This document shows positions 18,889 to 30,300 of a DNA stretch of 64,000 nt, piece by piece. Source of the DNA: Helianthus annuus (taxonomy: Eukaryota > Streptophyta > Magnoliopsida > Asterales > Asteraceae). The notes beneath the pieces were generated by a model. That model did not search any database. It worked only from the letters and a program-made list of their open reading frames with translations, and had not been told where the DNA came from. The position numbers were made by a program, and so were the translations under genes. The stretch covers positions 95,012,723 through 95,076,722 of the forward strand of contig NC_035433.2 of the NCBI RefSeq assembly GCF_002127325.2, read 5' to 3'. Within the stretch, counting starts at the first letter, position 1, and every line of letters begins with the position of its first letter.

Positions 18889-21452
18889 TGTCACACCCCG
18901 ATCACGTAGGACAACAAACCGTGGCGGAAATGTCGGGGAGTGTTGTAACAGAAGCTATTGTTTCACAACCATGGATACAAAAATAGTTTCGTTTTATTGA
19001 TAATATTAAACATTACATTGTCTTAACACATCACAAACAAACTACATATCGTCTATCATTTGTTATTATGTCACTAAGGCCTTGTTCAGTTCCTACGTGA
19101 CGCATGCATCCTAGTAATCATCATCAAGCATCAATACCTGAAACATATGTGAAAATAGAGTCAGCAAAGAAATGCTAGCGAGTACATAGGTTTTATAGGA
19201 GTGTCGGATTCATGGCTAGTTTAAATGTTGCAATACTTTATTTAAAAACTTTGTTTTGAAAAGAGTATAATATTGCAACTTAATTAACCAACTCAAATCG
19301 AGCGGGTTATAGTTTATAAAACCTCGTAGCCATGATTCTTAACCCAAAAACATTTGTTTTAGTAAAGCAATTTGTAAAACATCTCGTATTAATTCGTTAA
19401 TAAAATCTCGTTAATAAAACTCGTATGGTTTATATCATTCCGAAAACCTCGTTTGTGTGATATCGTTCCAAAATCGTTTACCCAAGTGAACTAAATAACG
19501 CCACGGTATGTAATATGTTAAAAACACTTATATATAAGAAGTACCAGTGGCGTATCTACCATGTTTTCACCATATTACCCCCGTCTCGTTATCTAAACAC
19601 TTGGCCAAAAACCAATCATTTATCCAAATCGTTTAACTCGTTAAAATCGTTTCGAAATCGTTAACTCGTTTAAAATTGTTTAAATCGTCCTCGTTTTAAT
19701 TTGTGAAAAACTATTTATGGTCGTCTCGCTAACAACATTCAAACCTTCGTGACTCGATCACCTCGCTTCTCGCTTCTCGCTTCTCGAATTAACAAACCAC
19801 CAAAGGGTAAGTTAACAAACATCAGATTCAGTCGCTACCCACAACCCCCACACATAACCATGGGTGTAGTAAAGTAACGGGATTTGTCAGATCCTATGGT
19901 ACCATAACCTAATACTGGTCGATTCGGCCAAAATTAATGAATGTCATTCGTTATGTAACTACAACTAACAAGTTTTGTTCACTTTATTGAAATCGTTATT
20001 AGTTTAGTATAAACCATCTTAATCGTTTTTGAAATCATCGTTATAATATCGAAAAATCGTTTTGAAAACCATCGTTAAAACCTTGAAAACATTTAGCACA
20101 TATGAATCACCCCAAAACAATTGAAAATAGTAAAATAGGGGAACTATGTACTCACATGAAGTGCAAAGTATCATCAATCAATAGAACTTCAATCAAACTC
20201 AAGCAAACCAAAGGAATCAAGTAGCACCTAGTAATCGAACCACTAGTCAAACAATAGACACCTAAATCGGACGATCGGACAGAATGAGGTCTTGTAAACC
20301 AAATGAGTGTTGGAACTCATGTGACATGGTTTAACAATGCCTACATCCTAATTTGAAACCTAACCTAAGTGCTTTCGACCCATCGTGACCCATTAAGGTA
20401 GCTTCCACTACTTTAACACGTCGTGCGCGCAAATGCGCATTCGAGATATCTAACTAGTCCTATGACAAGTATTATATGCCAAGACATGTTTAAATATGTT
20501 ACATAATCAGTTACGTGACAAAAGTTTAGGTTACATATGCTTAATTACCAATTATGTATGAAAATGGCATTTTGGTAATTTACCAAAGGCATATAAACTA
20601 CTTATCATGCGACTAATCAAACCTAAGTGACCATAAGGTATAACTTCGGAAGGTTATTCCCTATACTACTATGGTCACTAAACATGTTTGGTCGGATCCT
20701 AACGATCGACCAAACGGGTCGTATTCGAAAGTCTAAGCGGGTGTTTATTCCGCTTGACTTACGACTCTACACAAGCACCAAATTAAAAAGTGACGAGCTA
20801 AACATGCTAGAACATGTTTAGTTAAGTTAGAAAACAGGTTTTGATATCAAAACAAACGGTTTTGACATCCTAGAGTAGTTTGGTTACAAAATACGCGAGA
20901 AAACGCATTTTGGCCGAAACTACGACTCGTCACTCAGCCTAGATAACGTGGTAATCAGTAGGTATAGTCACTAGGGACTATAACCATCGTGATTACGCTC
21001 ACGTTATGAAGTTCAAACGAACTTCGCGTTGACCATAAACTGGTCAAAGCAGAAAGTCAAACGCAATTTGACTTTAACGATAGAAACGAAAGAATACTTA
21101 CAAAAGGTCCCCGCAAGCTTTGATTCTCCAAGTAATCTCAGGTATGAAGTGATTAACACTTCAACTTAGAGATATCTCAGAAAATCAAATGTGGGTTTTG
21201 CAAGTGAAGGGTGGGGGGTATTTATAGGATTTCTAGAACCGTTATGATCGTTTCTTGAAACCCGAGCTCCGATCCAAGCCCTACACATCATACCCACTGA
21301 TTTGAATACCATGGGAGCCTTCAAACCAGCCCATAGAATGGCCAAAACCATGTGCAAAACAATGGGGAACAACTGGGTTTTAAAAAATGAAGTCTGCTGT
21401 GCTGGAGAGGGCTTACGGACCGTAAGCACCTCCATACGGTCCGTAAGGACCT

Positions 21453-23043
21453 TGATGTGGAAAAAGTAGTTCAACTAAATAAACTAAATTACCCTAAATT
21501 AAGACTCAAGTAATAAAAAGCTAGACTCTTTAACCTGACTAAACTACTCACCGGCAAGTGTACCGGTCGATTCTAGCACAGAAAAGTAAGTCCGGATGTC
21601 GAACCCACAAGGACTCTAATGAATTACGTTAACGACTAAACTTAGACTAGACACTGACACGACTAAACAAATATTGTTTTTTTTGGGGGGGGGGTTTACT
21701 AAAATCCTAAAATTGTGATTAAATTGAAATTAAACTAAATTACGAATGAAACTAGGGTTTTAATTCAGATGCGATTAAGGACTACCTAGACTTGAATCCA
21801 GTTTAACTACTAATGGACTTCTAACGGTTTTATTGATGTATGGAGCCGGGATCGTAAAATACTAAACCTTAAGGTATTTCAATGCTAAGACTTCCCGACC
21901 CTTCTCAGGAAGAAACCTAGGAAACCCTACAAGGCTGTTATGATTACCGACTGTTAGATTTCCTCTCAGTCCTCTAACGACTCTAAAAGTGCCCTAATAC
22001 GACTATCTACCTCTCAGCGCGACAATCTAAGGCAATTCTAGGTTCTGACTTGATTTACTAGACACAAATGCAATTAGGGAACTAACGTCGACTTCTCTCA
22101 AAATCTAAATTAGCTATATACTGCACCGCGACCTAATAACTAACTCGAGCCTCTCAGTGACAAGTTAAGCAGAATATTTATTTCTAATTATATTTTAATT
22201 ACTGTTTCTAAGGCTATCGGCCGATTTACCCAAAGATCACCCGAACCCGCAAGGATACAAATAATCAACACAGATCTATTATGTGAAAGACATCCACCAA
22301 AATCTATGTGAAACAGTAAACAATCCACAATCAAAAGTAAATACGCACACGCACCAAATCAGAAAATCTAGAACACGTTACTTTCAAAGTCAATCCATAA
22401 TCAATTCAATAAAAACCGTTAAAAGATCCATAAGTAAATTAAACCATCATCAAATCTAGGTAGTATCTAAAGTCTAGCCAAGAAACATGATGTTCAAAAC
22501 AAACAAAACAAGTTCAAAACAAGAATTCATCGTAAAGTATCGAAAACGCGAAAATAAGGAACACCGGGAGATAAAACCCGAAAGATCTTCACTCTCACGA
22601 TCCAAGCTTCAACCGGATGATTCCCGTTCGGCAAAATACTCCAGAATGCTCAAAATCACCTCCGAAATTCGTCCTAGGGTTTCTTGATTCGTATTCAGAG
22701 TTGTGTTCAGTTTCTCTTCCAACAAATCAACAAAACCCTAATTTTTCCAGAAATCAAAACCCTCGCGTGACGCCTAGGGGGTGTCGCGTCACGCGGCGCC
22801 TCCCATATATATTTTTTTTTATTTTTTTATTCTGATCAGCTTCCAGCTCTTCCCGACGCGCGTACGAATCCCGATTTTCTTCCAAACTGCTCGGTTTTGC
22901 TCGTTTTTCAACACTTTAAGCTACGGGACCTGAAATCAAAGCTTAACGTCAGCAGTATCGCAGTTCTAACCTAAACTAGACTCTAAACAACTGAAAATTG
23001 ACCAAAATATACACTATAAACATATGTACTTTGCAGTACATCA
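21453..23043 (-). repeat. 3' LTR of the Athila element (1591 bp)
   Basis: Plus-strand ends TGATGTGG...GTACATCA. Differs from the 5' LTR by scattered substitutions (for example GTAAGTCCGG/GTAAGCCCGG) and homopolymer lengths (10 versus 11 G). Contains a GC-rich TCGCGTGACGCC/GTCGCGTCACGCGG cluster near 22762-22800. Small ORFs inside are not genes. Confidence 0.95.
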
Positions 23044-23058
23044 AACATCCCCACACTT
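23044..23058 (-). promoter_or_regulatory. Polypurine tract of the Athila element
   Basis: On the minus strand TAAGTGTGGGGATGTT abuts the 3' LTR start. The same core AAGTGTGGGGAT recurs at 24020-24033 and 26241-26254. Confidence 0.8.
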
Positions 23059-24415
23059 ACTCTTTTTTCGTCCCCGAAAAAGAATTATGCAACGGAATCA
23101 GAGATAAATATTCACTTGGGTCGAAAATTATAGGTATAATTAATTAAAACCAAGGCTTGCGTTAGCTGCGATTGCGAATATACTTTTTCCACTTTAAACC
23201 CGAATCCAATCCTAAACCCTTATCATGTGAATTTAATTTAAGTGCGGTCAATCCACCTAGGGTCTCACACTAGAATCAACAGTCCACCTACTCCCCCTCA
23301 AGCTTATAGGACTAAAAGAACGATCATTTGACCAATTCCCAACCGTCTTATATCAAAACCAAGAGTTTTTACAATCAAACTTTTTTTTTCACTTTTTTTT
23401 TCATTCGTGAGACTAGACGGTGCTTTCCCTAGCCAAGAGGCAATCCGGCTGTAGAGTCGCTATCCCCAACCACAGATTACTTAGGTTTCGGTACTTATTT
23501 ATTTATTCTTTTTTTTAGAACGGTCGATTTCACACACCCTAGAGGTAATTCGGCTGTAGAGTCGCTATCCCCAACCACAAACTACATAGGAATGCATTAC
23601 TTTCATTTAGTTTCTAGCCCACTTTTTATTCTATTTTTTATGATCAAAAACTCTAACGGTTTTAACTTATAACGGTGCCCCTTATACTATTATTGGCGGT
23701 TTTAGTTTCCCATATCTCCCAGGCGAAAACCCACTAGCGGACCGACAATTAAGGTATATTAGCTCAAAGGGACTTAAAACCAAACCCGGGCCTACCCACA
23801 TATCCCTAACTAGACGCAAGCTCGAATTATTTAAATCTCATATTATTATTATTCGAACCCAAGCAAAAATTTTTCTTTTCTATCATTTTCCGCTTTAATT
23901 TGCAAACTTCTTTTTTATTTCGAAAGACATTTTCTGATTTTTCAATTTTTTTGGATTTTTCAATTTTTTTAATTTTTTTGGATTTTTATAATTAAGACTC
24001 GATTATTTACATGTATTCCCATCCCCACACTTAGAGATTGCATTGTCCCTAATGCAAGAACGAAAACACGACTCGACACTACCTAAAACTACGAAATAAA
24101 TAACGAACTAACTAACTAGACTAGACGACGAAATAAAAATAAAAATAAAAAAAATACAACAACAACAAGAAGGAAAACGACTTAACTTAATATGTGAGAC
24201 TGTCAAAGTGCCAGTCGTTTCCAAATAAGCCCTCCAATACCGAACGTGCTCAGCAAACAATACCAAACTCTCTCTCACACGAACGGAAAGTGGCTCCACA
24301 TCATCAACCTAACATAAGTACCATACCAAGCATACTTCTACAAACGTTTATCGTAGCAACATCCCAAGTTCAAACAGAAAATAAAAATATGTCTAGCAGA
24401 TACAACCATATCGAA
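23059..24415 (-). other. 3' noncoding region of the Athila element
   Basis: About 1.36 kb between the env-position ORF and the tract. Contains a repeated CGGCTGTAGAGTCGCTATCC block (near 23448 and 23551), long pyrimidine runs and a second polypurine-like motif at 24020-24033. No gene. Confidence 0.7.
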
Positions 24416-25870
24416 CTACAGAAACAGCATAAATAAAATAAAACATGAAAGGATATATATGGTGCTGCAGTCTGCTACATCACTCCTCCTCAGAATCCTC
24501 CTCCATCTGCTGGGTTCCCGAACCGCCAGCCTGCTGCCACCCGAACTGACCACTATAAGCATAACCACTCTGACCCCCCCCCACTGGTCATACCCCGGAT
24601 ACTGACCATACACATACGGGGTCTGCTGCTCGCCTCCATAAACTGGTGGAGGTAATAATCCTGCAAAGGGTGGAGGTATCGGAGCATTTAGTGATATACT
24701 CGACATCATGTACCTAAGCATGTCGTCCTGTCGGTGGTGGCTCTGCATGGTCCACTGGTGGTCAACCCGTATCCTGCTCTCAATCTGATCAACCCTCTGC
24801 TGCGTGTAGTCAAAAGCAGCCTCAGGAGTGAACGGGTCGGGTCTCGGCGGTCTAACTGGCTGCTGTGGAGGAATCTCACGCCTCTGTCGAGGTGCCGGCT
24901 GTCGTGGCGGAGGAGCACCAACCTCGAAGTTCCACTCTGGCGGATCCGAGTGTGTAATAATACCTGCCAACTGTAGGTTCGCAACATCCCATCGAACCGT
25001 TGGCATACCCACATTCATCTGCTCAGTCTTGTACTTTGTAAGGGCCCGGATATTCTTCGCCAACCTAGCTATGTAAAGGCCTAGATCCATAGCAGCCCTT
25101 TTACCTACCCGACGAGGCCTATTGAACGACCACGCAAAGAAACTAGCCAAGTTCCAGTTCCGCTTCTCCACCATGCACATCAATGCAAAAATATCCAACC
25201 AATTCGCCTTGTTTTCCCCCGACTTCCTCGCTACAACTGTCGTCGCCAACATCTTCAAAATATACCTGTATATAGGATCACGAACCGATGTGATAAGGTT
25301 CGTACGCGAGAATGGTTGAGACGCAATTGTATCCCAAAATCTTTCCAAATCCACCGAATTCAAACACTTCGGCCGAGGGTGATTAAACACACCCCTTAAA
25401 CCATTAACGAACTCCTCCGTTGCCACTTCTTCCGGAGAGTACAAACCCAACACCACTCCAAACTGAGGTATGGTCATCTCATAAAGATTTCTACCCAAAG
25501 AAAACGATACCGCATTAGCTTCAGAAAAAGCACCCTCTTTGTGATGGAAGGTACAATGAAACTCGATAGTAAGCTCGGTATATTGCGTCTCGTCACAAGC
25601 ATCCATAGCCATCCTCAACCTCGGTCCTAACAACTCTGCCACCCGCTCACTTGCTCCCATACTTTGCAACCATTCCCAGTCTATGACACGATGCTCCAAA
25701 GTCTGAGTTACCACATACTTTTTGAGCTTTACCCTTTCTTCGGTATCTTCTTCAAAATCCAACATTGGATGATCAACCAACCTTTCAATCCGGGCATACA
25801 CTCTCCTGTCATTCCCACGATACTTAATTTTTCTTTTCCTTGGGTTTGACGAGGAACCTGCTCCTGACAT
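24416..25870 (-). CDS. Athila ORF1/env-position protein
   Basis: About 484 residues from the ATG at 25870 (MSGAGSSSNPRKRK); the frame also extends upstream by 19 hydrophobic residues, but those lie across a strong splice acceptor TTTGCAG|ATC, so I choose the inner start. The protein resembles the plant-specific Athila ORF1 family that occupies the env position: basic N-terminus, a central globular part (FHCTFHHKEG, ISIPQFG-like MTIPQFGVVLGLYS, VEKRNWNLASFFAWS), then a Pro/Arg-rich region and a coiled segment. No obvious signal peptide or convincing transmembrane anchor in the conserved part, so an envelope role is only positional. A 9-base C run (plus 24574-24582) appears to shift the frame near the C-terminus, giving an odd hydrophobic tail. 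Confidence 0.8.
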   Translation of the reverse strand: MSGAGSSSNPRKRKIKYRGNDRRVYARIERLVDHPMLDFEEDTEERVKLKKYVVTQTLEHRVIDWEWLQSMGASERVAELLGPRLRMAMDACDETQYTELTIEFHCTFHHKEGAFSEANAVSFSLGRNLYEMTIPQFGVVLGLYSPEEVATEEFVNGLRGVFNHPRPKCLNSVDLERFWDTIASQPFSRTNLITSVRDPIYRYILKMLATTVVARKSGENKANWLDIFALMCMVEKRNWNLASFFAWSFNRPRRVGKRAAMDLGLYIARLAKNIRALTKYKTEQMNVGMPTVRWDVANLQLAGIITHSDPPEWNFEVGAPPPRQPAPRQRREIPPQQPVRPPRPDPFTPEAAFDYTQQRVDQIESRIRVDHQWTMQSHHRQDDMLRYMMSSISLNAPIPPPFAGLLPPPVYGGEQQTPYVYGQYPGYDQWGGVRVVMLIVVSSGGSRLAVREPSRWRRILRRSDVADCSTIYILSCFILFMLFL

Positions 25871-27341
25871 GATCTGCAAAACAAGAAATATTTGACAAAA
25901 GAAACAATGCAAATTGTTAGTAATCACAAACTATTTTTGGTGTTTTTAATTTTTTTAATTTTTTTTATGAAATAGCCGTATAGCATTTCATTCGCGGCTA
26001 ATTTCGAAAACATGGGTTACCGTTTACAAAAGCTTAAGTTACACATCATTCTACCCAAATGGATATTGAGTACGGGCGAAAAGTTGTGAACTTGTACATG
26101 CATATAAGTAAACCCGACACTAGACTCAAACTACTATCCTAAAGACACTTCTAAACTCAACGACTCGAACGACCTACGACTCAATGTACATTATCTCCTC
26201 CCGGCACTTTAATTGTCCTCAATTAAGCTTAAGTGCCAAAATATCCCCACACTTGAGGCGAACACACGTGAGAGTTTGACATTTTAAACCTTGACACAAC
26301 TTTGGTGGCAACAAAATCTGTTTAGAAAACTAACTTCATTTGCAAAAATCAGTTCAAAAACTTATTTTTTTTAGCAAAAATTCATAGTTATACCCAAACA
26401 TACCCATAAAGCTCAAACGTGATGCCTAGTAGTCCAAACATACCCCACAAGTGTCAAACAACCTCAAGCAAACCAACCCGAACCATCCGCAGACCCGATT
26501 TGTATGTAAACATCCAAACATAGCCACCCGCATACCACTAACATGAGAACAAGTTCAAAAATTCTAACTTTAAGACCCTACACAAACCCTAAAACCAAGA
26601 CATGACTGACCCGACACTAAAGCAAAGCAATAAAGTTACCTACTAGTGAGAAATTACAGAAAACATACCTTGGAATCGGATTGAACAAGAAAAATGAAGT
26701 CTTGAACTTTTTGCACACGAATTTGCCCAAAAACGTGAAAATGGAGCGCGAAATCGAGTGAAATAGATGGTTAAGATTGTGGGGAATGTGATTGTGGTGA
26801 TTTAGGAAGAAGAACGGAGTGATTTGGTGAAGAAATGAGTGAGTTATGGTGATTTTAGTTCAATTTCGCGTTCTAGGGTTTGGAAAAGGGAAAAAGGAAC
26901 AAATGCAGCGACAGGTTCGAAAGAAACGATTTTAAAAGGTTCAACAGGGCGTCGCGTGACGCGTTGGGTACCCCTGGGGGCCTTGCGTAGCGCGGCGGGG
27001 TAGAAAAATTTTGTTTTTGAACCTTAAGCCCTCGCGTGACGCGAAGGGCCTAGGCGTCGCGCGAGGGGCTGATTTTGGCAGAATGTTGCGTCCAAAATTT
27101 GGTTCCATGCCTTAGAAATTTTTTTGAAACTTTCCCAACCCATCCAAAACCCTCAAAAATGATTCTAAGTGTCCAAGACACTTACCTGGGACCTCTTTTC
27201 TCATGCCGTCTCCGTTCCGTATCGGTGATGAAACCTGCAAAATTCTCAACGACACAAAACAAACACCGAAAAACTACGAAAAACACGAAAAATCAAGAAA
27301 TTTACAAACGGTACATACTCTACACGCGAAGCTTTTCGCGC
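25871..27341 (-). other. Spacer between pol and env-position ORF with splice-like signals
   Basis: Minus-strand signals: donor CCCAG|GTAAG at 27186/27185, preceded by acceptor TTTGCAG|GTTTC at 27235/27234 (a 49-nt exon between them); donor CCAAG|GTATG at 26669/26668; acceptor TTTGCAG|ATC at 25874/25873 just before the ORF start. A polypurine-like motif is at 26241-26254, and a GC-rich CGCGTGACGCG cluster at 26948-27070. Together this looks like a spliced leader for the downstream ORF (inference). Confidence 0.55.
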
Positions 27342-30300
27342 TCACTGATCGATGAAGGTAGGTGGGTCCTCTAGAGGAATTTCTTCCTCTTCAGTAGTAT
27401 CAATAGGACCTCCCAAGTAATGTTTCAGTCTATGACCGTTTACCTTCCACACACCTTTGTCGACCTCATCGTATAGCTCAACCGTGCCGTATGGAAACAC
27501 TTCTTTCACCACATACGGGCCACTCCATCTCGATTTCAATTTTCCTGCTATCAATTTCAACCGTGAATTGAACAAAAGTACTTTGTCACCTACCTTAAAC
27601 TCCTTCAAACCTCGCAACCGCCTATCATGCAATGCCTTGGTTTTCTCCTTGATACTCCATGATCGTTCATAGGCGACATCCCTTAGAGCTTCCAACTCAT
27701 GAATTTGGAAGAACCTTCTTCTTGCGGCTTCGGTAAGGTCAAGGTTTACGGTTTTTAATGCCCACAACGCCCTATGCTCTAGCTCTACCGGAAGATGGCA
27801 AGCTTTGCCATACACGATCATAAAGGGTGTTGTTCCTAACGGTGCCTTATAGGCGGTACGGAATGCCCACAAAGCGTCGTCAAGCTTTTCCGACCAATCC
27901 TTTCTACTTTTTCCTACCGTTTTCTCTAAGATTCTCTTCACCCCTCGGTTAGCATTCTCTACTTGGCCACTAGTTTGCGGGTGGTATGCGGTAGAAAGAC
28001 GGTGAGTGACACCGTAGTGTGCAAGTGCTTTTTCCATGGCGGAATTGCAAAAATGCGTGCCACGGTCACTTATGATAGCTTTAGGGACTCCGAAACGCGT
28101 GAATAGCTTCTTAAGGAATCTCACCACCACTCGGGCATCATTAGTGGGCAAAGCTTGAGCTTCGACCCACTTCGAAACGTAGTCAATGGCCACGAGGATG
28201 TACCTATTCCCACTAGAGGATGGGAAAGGTCCCATGAAGTCAATGCCCCATACGTCAAAGATTTCCAAGACTTGGATGGGATTTTGAGGCATTTCATCCT
28301 TGGATGAGATGTTGCCGGTACGTTGGCAACGGTCACAAGTCCTAACAAACTCTACGGCATCCTTAACTACCGTTGGCCAATAAAACCCACTATCAAATAC
28401 CTTTTGTGCCGTCACATTCGCCCCGTGATGGCCTCCCGTTAAACCCTCGTGCACATGTCTAAGGATGTCTAAACCATCCTCCTTTGAAACGCATCTGCTA
28501 AGCACTCTATCTCCACCTATCCTAAAGAGGTATGGGTCATCCCAAATATACTTCCTAGCCTCCCTAAGAAGCTTTTTCTTTTGTTGGTAGGACATACCCC
28601 TCACAAGATCTCCGGTTGCTAAATAGTTTGCCAAATCCGAGAACCATGGCAAACCCTCTACCTCGGCACTAACAAAGTCTATGGTTTCGTGGGGAAAGGT
28701 ATCTCCTATGGAATCCTCACGAACCTCCTCTCTCTTTGGATCCTCTAATCGTGACAAGTGGTCGGCGGCCACGTTTTCCGCTCCCTTTTTATCCTTAATT
28801 TCTATGTCGAACTCGGAGAGCAAAAGAATCGATCTAATAAGACGCGGCTTTGCGTCTTTCTTTTGAAACAGAAATCGCAAAGCGGAATGGTCGGTGAACA
28901 CGGTGGTTTTGGAAAGCACGAGATATGAGCGAAACTTATCAAACGCAAACACTACGGCTAAGAGTTCCTTTTCCGTCGTGGTATAGTTCTCTTGAGCATC
29001 GTTTAGAGTTTTGCTCGCGTAGTAGATCGGATGAAAGTGTTTATCGACTCTTTGACCTAGGACCGCACCTACGGCATAATCGCTTGCGTCACACATGAGC
29101 TCGAAAGGTAAGCTCCAATTGGGCGAAACAAGTATCGGGGCACTGACAAGTTTTTCTTTCAAGAAGTTGAACGCCTTGATGCACTCCTCGTCGAAGACGA
29201 AAGGTACATCCTTCTCTAAAAGCCTAGTCATCGGGCGTGTGATTTTGGAAAAATCTTTCATAAAACGCCTATAAAAGCCCGCATGACCTAGAAAGCTCCT
29301 AACGGACTTAACACTAGTAGGTGGAGGCAATCTACTTATGGTATCTATCTTGGCCCTATCCACCTCTATGCCCTCTCTCGACACCTTGTGTCCTAACACT
29401 ATCCCCTCCGTCACCATAAAGTGACACTTCTCCCAATTCAACATAAGATTTGTCTCTATGCACCTCTTAAGCATCCTATCAAGATTAGAAAGACATTGTT
29501 CAAAATTGGTGCCATAAACCGAGAAGTCATCCATGAAAACCTCCATGGAAGTCTCAAGCATGTCTTGGAATATGGCAACCATGCATCTTTGGAAAGTTGC
29601 CGGAGCGTTGCATAACCCGAAAGGCATGCGGCGATATGCATAAGTGCCGTAAGGGCATGTGAATGTCGTTTTATCTTGATCCTCCGGGGCGATGGGGATC
29701 TGAAAATAACCCGAAAATCCATCGAGAAAACAATAGAATTGTTGACCCGCTAGACGCTCCAACATTTGGTCAATGAATGGTAAGGGGAAGTGGTCTTTCC
29801 GGGTGGCGTCGTTTAACTTTCGATAGTCTATGCATACACGCCAACCGGTAACGGTACGGGAAGGGATTAACTCGTTCTTTTCATTCATGGTCACCGTCAT
29901 CCCACCTTTTTTTGGGACGACTTGGGTCGGGCTAACCCATGGTGAATCGGAAATGGGGTAGATCACCCCGGCATCTAACAACTTAAGAACCTCTTTCTTA
30001 ACAACCTGTTGCATGTTCGGATTTAGGCGCCTTTGAGGTTGCACCACCGGCTTATAGTCATCTTCCATGAGTATCCGGTGGGTACAATAGGCGGGGCTTA
30101 TGCCCTTGATATCCGAAAGACGCCATGCAATGGCTTCCCTATTCACTCTCAACACCTCTAATAACCTACCCTTCTCTCCCTCCTCTAACTTAGACGAAAT
30201 AATGACGGGAAACTCGGAACCCTCACCTAAGAAAGCGTACTCTAAGTGGGACGGGAGAACCTTGAGTTCTAAAGGGGCGGGTTTCTCTATAGGTGTACTC

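Noticed and set aside
22487..22835. ORFs repeated at 34173-34659
   Set aside because: They lie within the two LTRs of the Athila element and have no recognisable motif.
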